This document shows, one piece after another, positions 48,403 to 60,350 of a DNA stretch of 64,000 bases. Within the stretch, counting starts at the first letter, position 1. Each line of letters opens with the position of its first letter. Below the pieces are notes generated by a model that did not search any database, was not told the origin of the DNA, and saw only the letters and a list, made by a program, of their open reading frames with translations. The stretch comes from Isoetes taiwanensis. Lineage: Eukaryota > Streptophyta > Lycopodiopsida > Isoetales > Isoetaceae. The translations under genes and the position numbers were made by a program. The DNA lies in the NCBI GenBank assembly GCA_021234155.1, contig JAJEKV010000034.1, positions 9,749,614 through 9,813,613 on the forward strand, written 5' to 3'.

Positions 48403-51128
48403 ATGAAGAACATAAGCGTGCAAAAGGGCTCCGTGAGCATTAGGTTGTCTATGAGAAAAGTGCTCTGCGCTTTTGGTCTGATTCTTATGGTTGGATTGTC
48501 TATGTTGGGAGCTATTATTGCTTACCATTACACCCCCAGACATATTACTCCTTGTGAGGTTTTTGGCAGTGGAATGTGTAAAAAGGATAGTAATGTGCTT
48601 TTAAGTCCTTCGGATCCTTGGCTGCTGAAATCGGATGATGAGATATCGGAATATGTGTTGGCCAGGGAGCTTATATTTGATAAAAGAGATACGAATGCAA
48701 GTATGGTGAAGAAGGTGGCATTTATGTTCTTAACTAAAGGTCCTCTGCCATTTGAGCTGCTATGGGAGCAGTTTTTCAAGGTAATACATAGATTCTATAT
48801 GTGAAAATGCATGTCACTTTCGTCTATATGTGAAAATGCATGTCAGTTTCGTCTTACTTTTAAGGACAAGGCCAATGTCCGTTCTCTTGTTAGTTTAGGG
48901 GCAATGCGTGAGACCCTCTGTAGGTTAGCTTATATTACCTTTTTTATTTAACTGTATCTTGGCTATCCCAATTTGGAAACCTTACTTTTGTGAAATGGTT
49001 TCTAGCTGGAAGGGCGTGTTGGGCAATGCCTGTTTCCACCACATCTTAGCTGCTTGATAGTTTCCTTGACAAATTCTTTTAGAGATTATAGCAAAACTTT
49101 ACTGAGCTGTCACAAGAATTGGAGAATTAATGAATTAGACTTAGCAACAGAGAACCCTTTTAGGTGCGTGATTAGGTGGGTTTCCTGGGAACATGCCTTG
49201 GGTCAAAGCCTGCAGTGCATGCAATGCCCAGGCCAGTCTGCCCTAAGTCTGGACGTTGGGAACTTGTGCAGTTGTTGAAAGAAGGGCAAGAGCTATGGAC
49301 GTGCTTGTAGAATTGACACAAAATGTGCGCACTTTCAACTCCATGGTCAGGGATATGAAGGGCTGTACTCTATTTATGTGCATGCTTCGGACAGCGTTAC
49401 TGAGGAAGTCATTTACAAGACAAAGGTGTTCCAAAATCGGATTATCAGAAGTCAAAAGGTAATACTCTTCTTTGCCCATTCTATAAGATATTGCAATGTC
49501 TTTGAAGTTGAGCAAAGTAACTGATACATATATATATGAAACAACCCTTTCCCCTTAGTGTATTTGCCATATTTGTTTTGGCCTTCTGTTGTTTGGGTGC
49601 TTTACCACCATTTAATGATAACCCCAACCGACACAATGTTTGCAGGTAAGCTGGGGGAATATGAACATGGTAGATGCGGAGAGAAGGCTACTCACTCGAG
49701 CCCTGCTCGATCCATCCAATGGATTTTTTGTGTTACTGTCTGATACGTATGTGACAGATCCCACGCTTGACATGGAAGCATATTCCTATTGTCCCCCATC
49801 TAATTTTAATCTCATTTTGCAGGTGTGTTCCGCTATTTAATTTTGATTACACCTACAAGTACCTTATGAATTCATCTTTCAGTTTTGTTGACAGGTGAGT
49901 GTTGCATATGTTAGCTCTTTAACCTTGCATCATAAAAGAAGTGTTCCTCATTATTCAACTGTCTACATAATTGGCATCATTCATTCTCAGTTTTGATGAT
50001 CCGGGTCCACATGGAAGAGGTAGATACCTTGACTACATGCTACCTCAGGTGCAAATTAATGACTGGCGTAAAGGAGCCCAGGTGTGTCTCAAAATCTAAG
50101 CAACTTGTGATCCTAAGTTGATGCATTCAAAAATTCCTGGTATTACTTCTTACTCTCAACTCCTACAGTGGTTTGCAGTAACTCGACCACATGCTTTGCT
50201 GCTTGTGGCAGATCATGTTTATTATAGGAAATTCAAATTGTTCTGTAAGGTAATTCTAAGCAGAGAATTTGTTAGCAATTTTTTCAATTCTGGGGCTGTA
50301 ACTTACTTTTCTGTTTCAACAGGCTGGAGACCAGAATCGCAATTGTTATCCAGATGAACACTACGTGCAAACGTTTTTACATGTATATTTGATACATAGG
50401 TATACTATTAGCTGATCTCCTTGATTGATAGGAACACATTATATTTGTGGCAGATCATGGACCCAGGTGGTCTGTCAAATTGGACTGTTACTTATGTGGA
50501 TTGGTCAGAACGGAAGTGGCACCCCAAAACTTATGAACAGAAGGACATAAGTATTGCAAGCTTGAGAAAGCTTCAGGTTGTTAGGACTGCAGATTCTTTT
50601 GGTGTTCTCCTTTTTCTTCAATACTAACCTGTTTGATGTCTTGCAGATGATTGATGAATATGAGCATGTGACAAGTAATGCTCAGGTATAATGTTCTCTT
50701 GTAATGTCATCCATGTTTACTTTCAGACGTTGTCCATCCATGATGCGACCACCATCATAGAAAAAGTTACAGCATGGTAAAATGTATTTTTAGAAGAGAG
50801 GGAAACTGGCATATTCTTAAATTAAGCCTCCAAAACTTTGCTGATAATGTTTGTTAGTTGAAGGAGTTATGCATTTGTCAGTTGATCTTTTGAGATGCAC
50901 CAATCACTTAATAACCAATATCTTGTCTTGTGACAATAATAAAATAATCCTCACTTTGACTGTGTGAAGCAGAAAGTGGTCAGTTTTGTACCCTGCATAT
51001 GGAATGGTGTTCGGCGTCCATGCTTTCTCTTTGCACGAAAGTTCCATCCTGAGACATGTGATTTGTTGCTTAAGATTTTGCCAAATATGACATGGAATAT
51101 AGGGATCAAAGGCATGCCATCAGAATGA
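48403..51128 (+). CDS. Core-2/I-branching-type glycosyltransferase (GT14), 10 exons
   Basis: Exons 48403-48780, 49351-49458, 49646-49746, 49823-49894, 49991-50081, 50169-50249, 50323-50382, 50454-50576, 50647-50685 and 50973-51128 join in frame to 402 aa. All introns are GT/AG. The N-terminus has one membrane span (about residues 20-41), giving the type II Golgi layout. The catalytic part starts KVAFMFLTKGPLP (residue 104). It contains GLYSIYVHAS, VSWGNMNMVDAERRLL, FVLLSDTCVPLF, SFDDPGPHGRGRY, WRKGAQWFAVTRPHA, CYPDEHYVQTFLH, TYVDWSERKWHPKTY and RRPCFLFARKFHPET, the usual block order of plant GT14/DUF266 proteins (BC10-like). These probably add sugars to cell-wall glycans or arabinogalactan proteins; donor and acceptor are unknown. 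The start is the first ATG after an in-frame stop at 48385. No lesions are seen. Confidence 0.9.
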
Positions 51129-52125
51129 CTGTTTCTGTAAAGTTGTCATCATCATCGACGTCCAGGACATGCAATCGAATGATACTTCTTATGAAGCTGT
51201 CAACTGAAGCCCAAAGAAAAGAAGCATGACATCATCTACAATTTTTCAGTGGGTAGGATGTTCTTTATGCTCGTCAGATCTTTTGGCATTTAGAATGATT
51301 AGTGTGTAATACAATTACTAGATAAAAATGGGGGAACAGAATCTTCTGCAATGAGCAGAAGTGATTGTAGCCTTAGAAAGGCCAGCTCAAAGGAGCCAAT
51401 GAAAGCTTGTTATAGTCTTAACTTATTATTATGATCATGACTAGAAACTAAGCCCTATAGTTTCTACGTGTGAAATGCAATTTTGATGATGCAACTTTTG
51501 TGAGCTATAAAAAATCTGAGACTATCTTTTTATATGTAAGCAAGTCTGTTAACAAATAGATTGCAAACGTCTATGGTGGTTGCTGTTTATGATTGTGAAC
51601 ATTGTGTTTATTACTCTGAAGTAGATGAGAACATAACCCTCAATTGAAGCTCCCTTCACTTTAAGCTTTCAACCCGCATGGAAAATCTTCGTGAAACTTA
51701 TTAAGGAGAGTTATTCTTTAGACCTTTGAGGTCTGGTCCGTATTTATCAAATAATGAAAAACCCCATGGGTGTGCTAACAGTCTCCTCTTTTGCTTTAGA
51801 TTTTCATTTTTATACACTTAAAACAATCTCTCACTTTGAGTTTTCGTTTTAGTTTAAGACAGAGAATGTGAGGAAAACCCACAAACATGCTGAGGAGGCC
51901 ATCAACCTTTTAAACTATTCAGTAAAGCATTCAAATACTAGAAATGGTTGCAAAGATGATTGATATATACAAAACATAAAACAAGGAGCTTTTGCACTAT
52001 GGGTTGCCTGCAATATGCATTTATAAGTTAAATTTTAAACCTCGATACTTGCTTGTGACCTATGAATGTAGAAAATGAACATTGGTTCACAATATTTAGA
52101 CCACTAGGAAACCTTCCAAAACCTC
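51129..52125. other. Gene-free stretch after the GT14 gene
   Basis: The first few hundred bases are probably the GT14 3' UTR. No gene or clear repeat is visible in the rest. Confidence 0.3.
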
Positions 52126-52129
52126 TCTA

Positions 52130-52650
52130 ACAGACCCAAACCAAGGGATAATAAGAGCTAGACTGTTTTCCTTGCAACGACTTTAAAAGAATTGCTGAAA
52201 CTAGAAACAGAAGGAGCTTAAGGTAAAGTGCACTGAAACTGATGATAGGAGTCAAGCTGATTCGTTTAAACAAATCTGTCTGATTTGCTCGAGCAAATTC
52301 AAAGCCATCCTTTTTTTTTTTTTTCACCTTTATTTGGTGGCAGGTTTGGTGCAGTTCTGGCAAGTTCGGTAAGCCAGGTTCGGCCACAGATCGGACTCCC
52401 TGATTTAAAAATCCTCTTCTTGAAATAAAGCGGAAACAATGTCCGAGAGAAGCCGATCTTTGATTAAGAAGTAGAGAATCCTTATACAACATTGTAGTTC
52501 TAAAATAGAACTCATCAAAATAGAAGCAACTGATTTTAGGCTTCTGCGGTTGCTCCACAAACTTCGGCAATCGTCCAACCACAAAACCTAAACTCTAGGG
52601 ACAATGATCGACACAAATTGGTAACAGATGTCAAACCTTGTATTCCAACA
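52130..52650 (-). repeat. Probable 3' LTR of the Copia element
   Basis: On the minus strand the polypurine tract TTGAGGGGGAG (52661-52651) is followed at once by TGTTGGAATA (52650-52641), the typical start of a Copia LTR. The other end is not defined; I place it loosely where the 52582-52127 frame ends. The purine tract and about 20 nt of flank occur a second time at 52775-52755 (AACCTTAAGGGGGAG). Confidence 0.45.
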
Positions 52651-52858
52651 CTCCCCCTCAAGGTTGACACTGTCCTACTTCTCCTACCCAAAACAAACTG
52701 GGAATACAAATTGCTGAACATGAAATTTGCTGAACAAACCTGTTATTCAGTACTGCTCCCCCTTAAGGTTGACACTGCCCTACTTCTACTATTTCAAAAC
52801 TGCAAAACAAATTGCTGAACTGAAATTTGCCCTGCTTTCATATTAATTCAGTCATGCT

Positions 52859-54346
52859 TCAAGCTCTGGTCATTCCCGTTTCTTCAAGGCATTGAACAAA
52901 CCTTTCTCTAGGAAGTGGTTTAGTGAATACATCTGTTGTCATCATGTGAGTTCCTAGATGCTTGATCATGATTTCTCCTTCTTCCACCTTTTTTCTAGTA
53001 AAATGAAATTGTACCTCAATGTGTTTGGCATTCGTGAAGTTGCATGGATTCTTAGCCAAACTAACAACAACTCGGTTTTCATTCAGGATCAATGTGGCCC
53101 TCTTTTTGAGCAATGCCAAGGTCTGATAATAGTCTTCTAAGCCAAATGGCTTCTTTTGTAGCTGCACATATGGCCATATATTCTGCTTCACAGGTGCTAG
53201 TTGCAGTTGATCTTCATTTCCTGCTACTCCAGCTAATGACCCCCCCTCCCCCCTCCCTTGTAGCCTAAAACAGTTTCCAGTTATAGACTTATGTGCAGTG
53301 GCATCCTCGGCATAGTCAGCATCAACCAAACCTTCAAGAGCCATCTCCCCATGGCGTGTGGATCTATAAGTAATCCCCATGCAAGAGGTGGATTGTAAAT
53401 AGCGCAGAATTCTTTTAACGGCATGCCAATGTGAGGGAGCTGGATGTTCCATAAATTGACTTATGGTAATGACATTTTCTGCTATATCTGGCCTCGTGCA
53501 CACTATAAGGTGCATCAGAGAGCCTATCACACTTATGTAGGACAAGCCAAACATGTATGGATGTGTTTCTCCTCCTGGGGAAGTAGCAACAAGTCTCAAA
53601 TTAGAAGAAACAGAGGGAGTGCTTACCTCTCATGCATGTGTCATGGTGCATTTTTGCAGAAGAGAGTCAATGGCCTTTGCTTGATGAATGGTAACAGTTT
53701 TGCTCATGGGATCATATACCACCTATATCCCAAGGAAATACTTGAGGGGACCCAAGTCTGTTGTGGAACTGTGCTGACCGAGATGCTTTAGTTTGCCTCA
53801 TCAGCATTGAAGAGTTAGATGCTAGAATCAAGTTATCTACATAAAGTACGACATAGATGACAAATGAACCCAGGTGCTTTGTATACACATTCCAATCGGC
53901 CTGGCTTCGTGTGAATCCCTGACTGGTGAAGAATGCATGTATGGTTTTATACCAAAGGCATGGGGATTGTTTCAAGCCATATATGGCTTTCTTAAGTTTG
54001 CAAACTTGTGCTTCAAATCCTGGAGAAACATACCCTTCTGGCTGCTTTAAATAGACCTCCTCATCTAGCTTGCCGTGCAGGAAAGCAGACTTAACATCCA
54101 TCTGTTGGATATCCAGGTTCATGGCGACTGCCAACAGCTTAGATAGAGGAGAATCGTGCCATAGGAGCATACGTCTCTTGAAAATCAACTCCGGCCTTTT
54201 GGGAGCAACCCGGACTACTAATCGAGCCTTGTATTTTGAGATATAATTACGCTCATCATATTTAAGCTTGCAAAGCCAGAGGAAGCCTTGTGACTCCACC
54301 TATGACATCTTCTTTTGTACTTCAGTCATCACAATCACTACAGATT
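52859..54346 (-). pseudogene. Ty1/Copia pol remnant (RT and RNase H)
   Basis: The minus strand from 54299 reads the Copia RT blocks DVKSAFLHGKLDEEVYLKQ, KLKKAIYGLKQSPCLWY and VVLYVDNLIL (the YVDD catalytic box degraded to YVDN). After a frameshift near 53700 it continues (53599-52859) with YISVIGSLMHLIVCTRPDI, HWHAVKRILRYL, LVDADYAED (RNase H) and HIEVQFHFTRKKVEEGEI, ending at the usual pol terminus. Integrase and gag are absent. Together with the purine tract and LTR start it is the 3' half of a Copia element. Confidence 0.8.
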
Positions 54347-54531
54347 CTTAAGATTGTAATTGAGATGATGATAGTTGGAGGCATGGTGTTTGTTAGAGCA
54401 TGGGGTTATGCTCAGAAGGCAGAAGCGCCCTTTAGCAATCATGGATGAGTTAGAGGATATTCAATTAAATGAAATTCTGAGATGTACAAATAGTCTTGAA
54501 CAAAGGGTTTTTCTTCTTCCCTTGAGTTTTA

Positions 54532-55645
54532 AACATGTCTCTCAACTTACTACAATGTGCTAATAAAATTGGGTTTTTCAGGTGGCTATTGCTGAACAAA
54601 AGCCTCAAAACAAATGGCTTCAGGGCTCAATTTAACAATCAAATTTCAGACTTATGCCCGATGGGCTGTGGTTCAAGGGAAACAAGTTCACATGTCTTTA
54701 TCTGCTCTTGGTTAGCCTTTTTCTGGCAGTGGATCCAGCCCTTGGTGCAACAAATCCCCTCTGATGAGGCCTCTTTGCTGCACTACCTAAATCAAAGCTC
54801 TCCCTTTATGGGTACCATTCGGGCTCTAACTTGTTGGGCTATATGGAAACACAGAAATGAGGTAGCCATTACAGGGTCGGCCCCCCAAACTTAAATAAAC
54901 TCAAAGCTTCTTTTTAGGTCCATCTAGCTGAAGCTGCCATGGCTCACAAGGCAAAACAGGGCTTGAACTATATGGGATTCCTTGGGAACCTTTAATGGTT
55001 TCTTTCAATTTTTCCTTTCTGCTTTTTAATGATATGGATTCTTTGGTTGACAGAGCTCTTGCTGAGGAGGCATCATGATGGAGGACACGCCCGTGAGGTG
55101 GACCCCGCCACTGTCCCTTTATCAGCTATGGAGACCATAGATGCTTTATTCTGGCTTAAAACATAGGTCATCAGTTGCATTACATTCAACCGTCTGGTGG
55201 AGGATGAGGATCTTTGGAGGTTCAATCCGGAGATAAAGCCATATTTCCAAGCCAAACTTAAGATCCATGAAGATGCTCGGGATTCCTGGATCATGTACCT
55301 TCTGGATTCAACAGGCTATGGACCCATGAACTGGATGATCTGATGTTCATCCACACAGAGGAGGCCTTCGCTATAATCACTCTTGATGGTGTGCCAGATA
55401 TTTTATGAAATCTGTCTGTTGAATGGATAATAAGACTGTTGACTAGATCATAAGACTATAATTGTCTTTTCTGAACTATTGTTAAAAAGTGGTCTTTTTT
55501 TAATTGGGCATCCTTCCCTTAAAGGATATTGGTGGCTACTTTTAGCCATCTTTTTCCATGGTGGGGCTTGTTTGCCTACTATGGTTTTTTGTATGTATGA
55601 CTATGTAACTTTTCCCATATAGTAATATAAATTCTGCCGTTTCCT

Positions 55646-55693
<48 letters not shown>

Positions 55694-55708
55694 ATGTCTC
55701 TCAACTTA
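54532..55708 (+). mobile_element. 5'-truncated L1 with target-site duplications
   Basis: The insert (54550-55690) starts inside the ORF2 C-terminus. It keeps GFFRWLLLNKSLKT, LCPMGCGSRETSSHVFIC (zinc-binding motif, with MGC where MC is usual) and WAIWKHRNEV, and then ends in a 3' UTR and a poly-A run at 55647-55690. The 18-nt sequence AACATGTCTCTCAACTTA occurs on both sides (54532-54549 and 55691-55708) as target-site duplications. Confidence 0.85.
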
Positions 55709-56323
55709 TTATACATTTTTCCTGATTGATGATGAAATTTATCTCGTCCCTGGGGGAGGGAGGGACTTCTCTATGTTCGAGTAGAAATGCCTCTCCAACT
55801 TCTATTTTATACATGAGACCCACTCCATGCCACTACTGGTCGCATAGCTCCTCTTGTGGTGCCAGAACGGCATCCAAAATGCCATTAAAAATGCAATTTC
55901 CCTACAAGATGGCATTAATAATTGTTGCTTCATCCACCAAGTTTTTTTACAATAATTGTCTATTAAGTATGAAGGCGAAGGTGATGGTTTGTTTAAACAT
56001 CTTATGCTTGTGCCGTGATAAAATGACATGACGTAGGTTGAAACTTCTTTACCTTTATAAAAATATTAATGTTAATGGCAAAGGTCTTTCGTGGAACAAA
56101 CACCACAATTGATTCCAAACAATTAACATATTGACTATGCAAGTTTAGAACGAAATTTTGCCTAGATAAATTAATCAAATACTCAGATCTTGCAATTTTT
56201 TACGCTTCATTTTAGAGTAAATAGAATAGAAAACATTGCAAATATATATGTAGAATAGTAACATCAATATCATACTAAAGCCATTGCTCCTCATGGACTA
56301 GGGCCACAAACTAGGAGAAAAAA
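55709..56323. other. Gene-free stretch next to the pyrophosphatase gene
   Basis: It probably includes the 3' UTR of the gene ending at 56324. Opposing short ORFs at 55726-56031 have no motifs. Confidence 0.3.
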
Positions 56324-57553
56324 CTAGAGGAGGATAGACTGGACAAAGCCCACAGTCCCATTATTGGGGGCACCTTGGATCCCAAGGATAGACATCATAA
56401 GATTGTAAATTTCAACATTCATAAAGGAATCCACCTTGGTGTTCTTTTTGAATCGAGGCCCTTGAGCTATAAATATACCCCGCATAGAAGAATATGCATT
56501 GTCATACCCATGTGTCCCTAGAATAGCCTTGGCATCATTCCTAGTCAGTTCCACCTTGTAACCTTCTTCAGCTATTCCAACAATTGGAGCAATTCTATCA
56601 TTATTAGAAAAGTACAACCTTTGGGGGATGTCTTCCTTCAAGTAAACTTTCAGATGGGCCCCATTTTGGACATGTCCACTATCAAGTGCAGATGTCATAC
56701 TATCAAAGACGTCCTTGATATTGAAGCTAGATGGGGGTCTGATGGTGAGAAGAGGACTCTTGTGATCAACCCAATCTGAAGTAATATTTATCCCCCAAGG
56801 AGCTAAATCCTCTAAATATAAAGTTTTTGATTCATCAGTAGCCACCATTCCATGATCACTAACCACAATGAGGGTAGTGTATTCAACTAGATTTCTAGCT
56901 TCAAGACCATCCAAAAGGCGCCCAATGGCTTGATCAACATATGCAACACTAGAGAGAGTTTCAGTACCAGCAGGGCCTACTTGATGTCCTGTTTTGTCGG
57001 GCTCTTGGAAATGAAGAGCAACAAAATCAGGTCTATCTGAGAGTGGCAAGTCAATAAGAGTCAATAGATAATCTACACGTTGTTCTGAAGTAATAGAATC
57101 ATTAAATGCGACACATAGTTGTGATGGGCAGGTCCAACCATTTTTTTGAACTTGAGAACCAGGCCAAGAGATAGTGGCTCCTTTTAGACCATGACTGACA
57201 ACTGTTTGCCAGATTGGTTCTCCTAACCACCATTTGGGATCTAGATCCTTGCTCTTAAAAGCATTACCTTCAGCATCTCGAAATGCATTAGCAACTATCC
57301 CATGCCATGAGGGATAAAGTCCAGTTGCAATGGACTGATGATTGGGAAAGGTCATGGTTGGAAAAACTGGAATTAGCCCTTGAGTAGCCTCTATACCTTG
57401 TGCCTTGATTCTATCGATGTTCGGTGTGGAGACCTTCCCTTGGTATCCATACCAAAATCCATCGGATGAAAGTAGAACCAAGAGAGGCTTGTAGGTGGCT
57501 AGGACTGAGGGGCAAAGCAAAAGAAGAGCAACAAGGGTCTTCATAGAGTCCAT
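56324..57553 (-). CDS. Nucleotide pyrophosphatase/phosphodiesterase (NPP), secreted, single exon
   Basis: An intact frame of 409 aa from the ATG at 57553. An in-frame ATG at 57589 overlaps the TATA box and is unlikely to be used; ATG 57544 is another option. Residues 4-19 (MKTLVALLLLCPSVLA) form a signal peptide. The alkaline-phosphatase-superfamily zinc site is complete: SSDGF (Asp31), FPTMTFPNHQS (nucleophile Thr68), EPDKTGHQVGP (Asp186, His190), VVSDHGM (Asp233, His234) and LGTHGYDN (His348). Such enzymes cut phosphodiester or pyrophosphate bonds in nucleotides and nucleotide sugars outside the cell or in the secretory path. Asn-X-Ser/Thr sites (NDS, NIT, NGT) suggest N-glycosylation. No intron is needed. 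The natural substrate cannot be told from sequence. Confidence 0.9.
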   Translation of the reverse strand: MDSMKTLVALLLLCPSVLATYKPLLVLLSSDGFWYGYQGKVSTPNIDRIKAQGIEATQGLIPVFPTMTFPNHQSIATGLYPSWHGIVANAFRDAEGNAFKSKDLDPKWWLGEPIWQTVVSHGLKGATISWPGSQVQKNGWTCPSQLCVAFNDSITSEQRVDYLLTLIDLPLSDRPDFVALHFQEPDKTGHQVGPAGTETLSSVAYVDQAIGRLLDGLEARNLVEYTTLIVVSDHGMVATDESKTLYLEDLAPWGINITSDWVDHKSPLLTIRPPSSFNIKDVFDSMTSALDSGHVQNGAHLKVYLKEDIPQRLYFSNNDRIAPIVGIAEEGYKVELTRNDAKAILGTHGYDNAYSSMRGIFIAQGPRFKKNTKVDSFMNVEIYNLMMSILGIQGAPNNGTVGFVQSILL

Positions 57554-57587
57554 TGTTGTTTGAGCTTTAGTCCCCCTTAGATGCCAC

Positions 57588-57594
57588 ATTTATA
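57588..57594 (-). promoter_or_regulatory. TATA box of the NPP gene
   Basis: The minus strand reads CCTATAAATG, with TATAAAT at 57594-57588, about 35-44 nt upstream of the two candidate start codons. A start site 25-32 nt downstream would leave a very short 5' UTR of roughly 5-20 nt. Confidence 0.55.
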
Positions 57595-57599
57595 GGCTC

Positions 57600-58146
57600 G
57601 TTTTGTTGTTAGATGAGACGAAGATGGTTGGCCGAACTTACAAAATAGTTTGGTTCTATGTCACAGCGTTAGTGGTTGTGTGAGGCAAGGTTTCTGATAA
57701 CAAACATAGAATGACTTATGCTCCCAACATTAACATGACCCGTTCATATTCATATTGACTTAATGAGTACCAATAATTTTGAACACTTTATCTAAAGATA
57801 TTTCTCAACATATATAAGGCAGTTACAATTTCTGTTTGATTGTAATATTTTTTCCCTGGCAATAAGTTTGGGGCTTACACGTGATCCGAGAAAAACACGG
57901 GAGAGACACGATTTTCGAAAGGGGGAGTGGACGTACCTTTCTTCCTCTGCAAGCAATCCGGCCATTGCTTCCGGCCCAGTTCCGGCCATAGCTTCTTCGT
58001 GCTTCTTATTCTTCATTTGTAATGCATTTGGCCTTTTTGGGTTTTGTGTAGCTCGAGCGGGGCATAGTCTCGAAATGATGTAGCTTCTATGGAAAAAGGC
58101 TCGATGGTCTGAATCCGGCGTGCAAGACCTAAACATTCTACCTACA
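57600..58146. other. Upstream spacer of the NPP gene
   Basis: No gene is seen. The ORF pair 57792-58136 (minus) and 57868-58083 (plus) lacks motifs. Confidence 0.3.
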
Positions 58147-60350
58147 TAATGCGTGAAAATATTTTACCCCGGTTATTGTGATTCCATCGCAAGATATTCC
58201 CTCCCGCTGAATCCGCAGACCCTCCCGAACGGGATCCGCTCCGGAGGCCCCGTTATTCGCAGACTCGACAACGCCGTGTACCTTCCGATGGATCCCGTAC
58301 CATCCGTGCGTAGGGTCCATCCTGGCCGTCCATTTTATACCTTCCGACGGAATCACGTCTGCCAAATACCGCGGGACGGAATCACCGCTCTGTTATTCCA
58401 TGCGACGGAATCACCATCCAGAATATTCTAGTAAAAATTCAAATTTTTTACGTCCTATTCTTTATTCTTGTGGGAGTGTTTCAGCTAGTGCTGGCTTTGG
58501 CCGCTTGCTCCGGCGATGGCGATTGAACAGGCTATCTTCCTTTTTTCTTGTTCTTGTTGATGCAAATCCGGCATGGTTTCAGCAGGGTTTATGCAGGTTT
58601 TTTTAAGCCAACGAGAAGTTTTTTGTTCTGTTGTCTTTCTTTCTGTGTCGCTGTTCTGCTGTAGGACGGCACTGAACTCCTGTTATTCCTTGCATCTTCA
58701 ACATTCTTGAGCATTTCGGCAGCTCATTTCGGCAGCAGCATTCACATCAGCATCTTCGGCATTCTTCAGCATCTTTGGCATAGCGCAGCATCTTTGGCAT
58801 AGCCCCTATTCGGCCATAGCCCATATTCTGCATTAATCCGGCAAAAAGGGCGGGTTCTGCAAATCCGGCATGGCTTCAGCAGGGTTTATGCGGGTTTTTT
58901 AAGCTTTTGGTTCTGTTCCGGTTTCAGGGGATCTTCTTTTTTTCTTGTTCTCGTTATTTTCTTGTGCAGATCCGGCAGTATAGATATGGCTGAAAAGAGG
59001 TGGCGTTCTTCCTTCTCTTCTGCTTCAAGATTTTTCTGTTGGAGATTTTTCTGTTATGAGTATGAGAGGCTCCGAATCTTCAAGTTGAAGCGCAGCTATG
59101 GCGATGTGTTTCTCCAGCGTATCATGGAAGCTAAGGTTTTGGTATGTGTAGTGGGATGGCATCGAAGTCAACAGGGGAGATTCCCTCAAGTTTGTAAGGG
59201 AAAAAAGATCGCTTGCAGCATAGGCATCAGGCCTGATGGGCAGAAACAAGACTCTCAAGCTTCTGCACAGGCATCATGGGCATATAGGAGGCCAGCGGAA
59301 AACTGTGCTGCTTAAAAGCTGCAATCAAATCATTCATCCTTTCCATGCCATACAGAGTAAGAGGTGCTATCACATGAATTGCTTGAGAAAGTATTGGCAC
59401 CTGCAGCATTGTTTTCCATGCTTTTGCTGTTAATTCCTCAGCTACTACTGGTTCATACTGCACAAATCCGTGTTTGAATTTCTGTTTATGTTGAATCTAG
59501 AGAAATGGGTTTCTATTCCTTTTTAGTACGTTTTTTGTTCTTGTTTTTTTGTTTGTTGTTTCTTGTTCTTGTTTGAAGCAGCCCTATGGCATTGCCGATA
59601 ATGGCAAGGGGTTCAAATCCCCAACCAGAAATGTTCTGGGCAGTGCAAGGGGTTCAAATCGCCAACCAGAAATGTTCTGGCAGAGCATCATAATGGGCAT
59701 GCACATATAAAATGAAGTAGCCTAGCTTGTGTATTTCTAATGGTTCAGTGTTAATTTCATTCATGATCTTCAAGTAAACATAGGCTTCGCTTAAAGCTCG
59801 CTTAACGGAGGAGTGATTCCATCTTGCAGAATCACGGAGGAGTGATTCCATCTTGTGGAATCACGGAGGAGTGATTCCACCGGGCAGAATCGCATGGTTG
59901 TGATTCCACCGGGCAGAATCGCATGGTTGTGATTCCATCTGGCGGAATAGCAATGTTGTGATTCTGTCTGGCGGGATACGTAAGTGGTGATTCCATCTCA
60001 CGAATCGACGCTCGCGGATTCCATCTAGCGGAATAGCATGGTTGTGATTCCGTGGGCGAATAACACGATTGTGATTCCATCTCGGAATAAATAATACGGT
60101 TGTGATTCCGTGGTGGTGGAATACATGAGCGGTGATTCCATCTCAAGAATCAGAATTGGTGATTCCATCCGGGCGGAATAGCAAAGTTGTGATTCGGCGG
60201 AAGGTATAAATGACAAAGCCGACCTCGCTCGGCACGGATAACGGGGGGCTCGTACGGATAATGGGTCTCCGCCCGGTGATTCCACGGGATGGAATTTTTT
60301 GCGATGGAATCACAATAAACGGGGTAAAAATATTTTGTTCCGCACATAAC
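58147..60350. mobile_element. TIR transposon-like element with palindromic subterminal repeats
   Basis: The left end (TAATGCGTGAAAATATTTTA followed by CCCC, then TTATTGTGATTCCATCGC) is matched, inverted, at the right end (TTATGTGCGGAACAAAATAT on the minus strand, then the same TTATTGTGATTCCATCGC). The inverted repeat is about 50 nt with small indels. Near both ends are many copies of a short motif (GACGGAATCAC or GTGATTCC) in both directions. The interior encodes no transposase that I recognise. Interior frames on the minus strand (59463-59227 ERMNDLIAAFKQHSFPLA; 59790-59660 EAYVYLKIMNEINTEPLE) look like pieces of cellular genes. It is therefore probably non-autonomous. No target-site duplication was found. 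Confidence 0.5.
59812..60200. repeat. Array of short palindromic repeats (GTGATTCC...GGAATCAC)
   Basis: More than ten units of the type GTGATTCCATCTNGCGGAAT lie 28-35 nt apart. Each unit is nearly self-complementary, and the spacers are short and partly similar. It forms the right subterminal part of the TIR element. Confidence 0.75.

Noticed and set aside
59594-59690. tRNA T-arm-like GGGGTTCAAATCCCC, twice
   Set aside because: No acceptor, D or anticodon arms can be formed; it is a tandem 55-60 nt duplication, not a tRNA gene.
59812-60200. Regularly spaced palindromic repeats resembling a CRISPR array
   Set aside because: Spacers are very short and partly alike, the genome is eukaryotic, and there are no cas genes. 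It fits subterminal transposon repeats.
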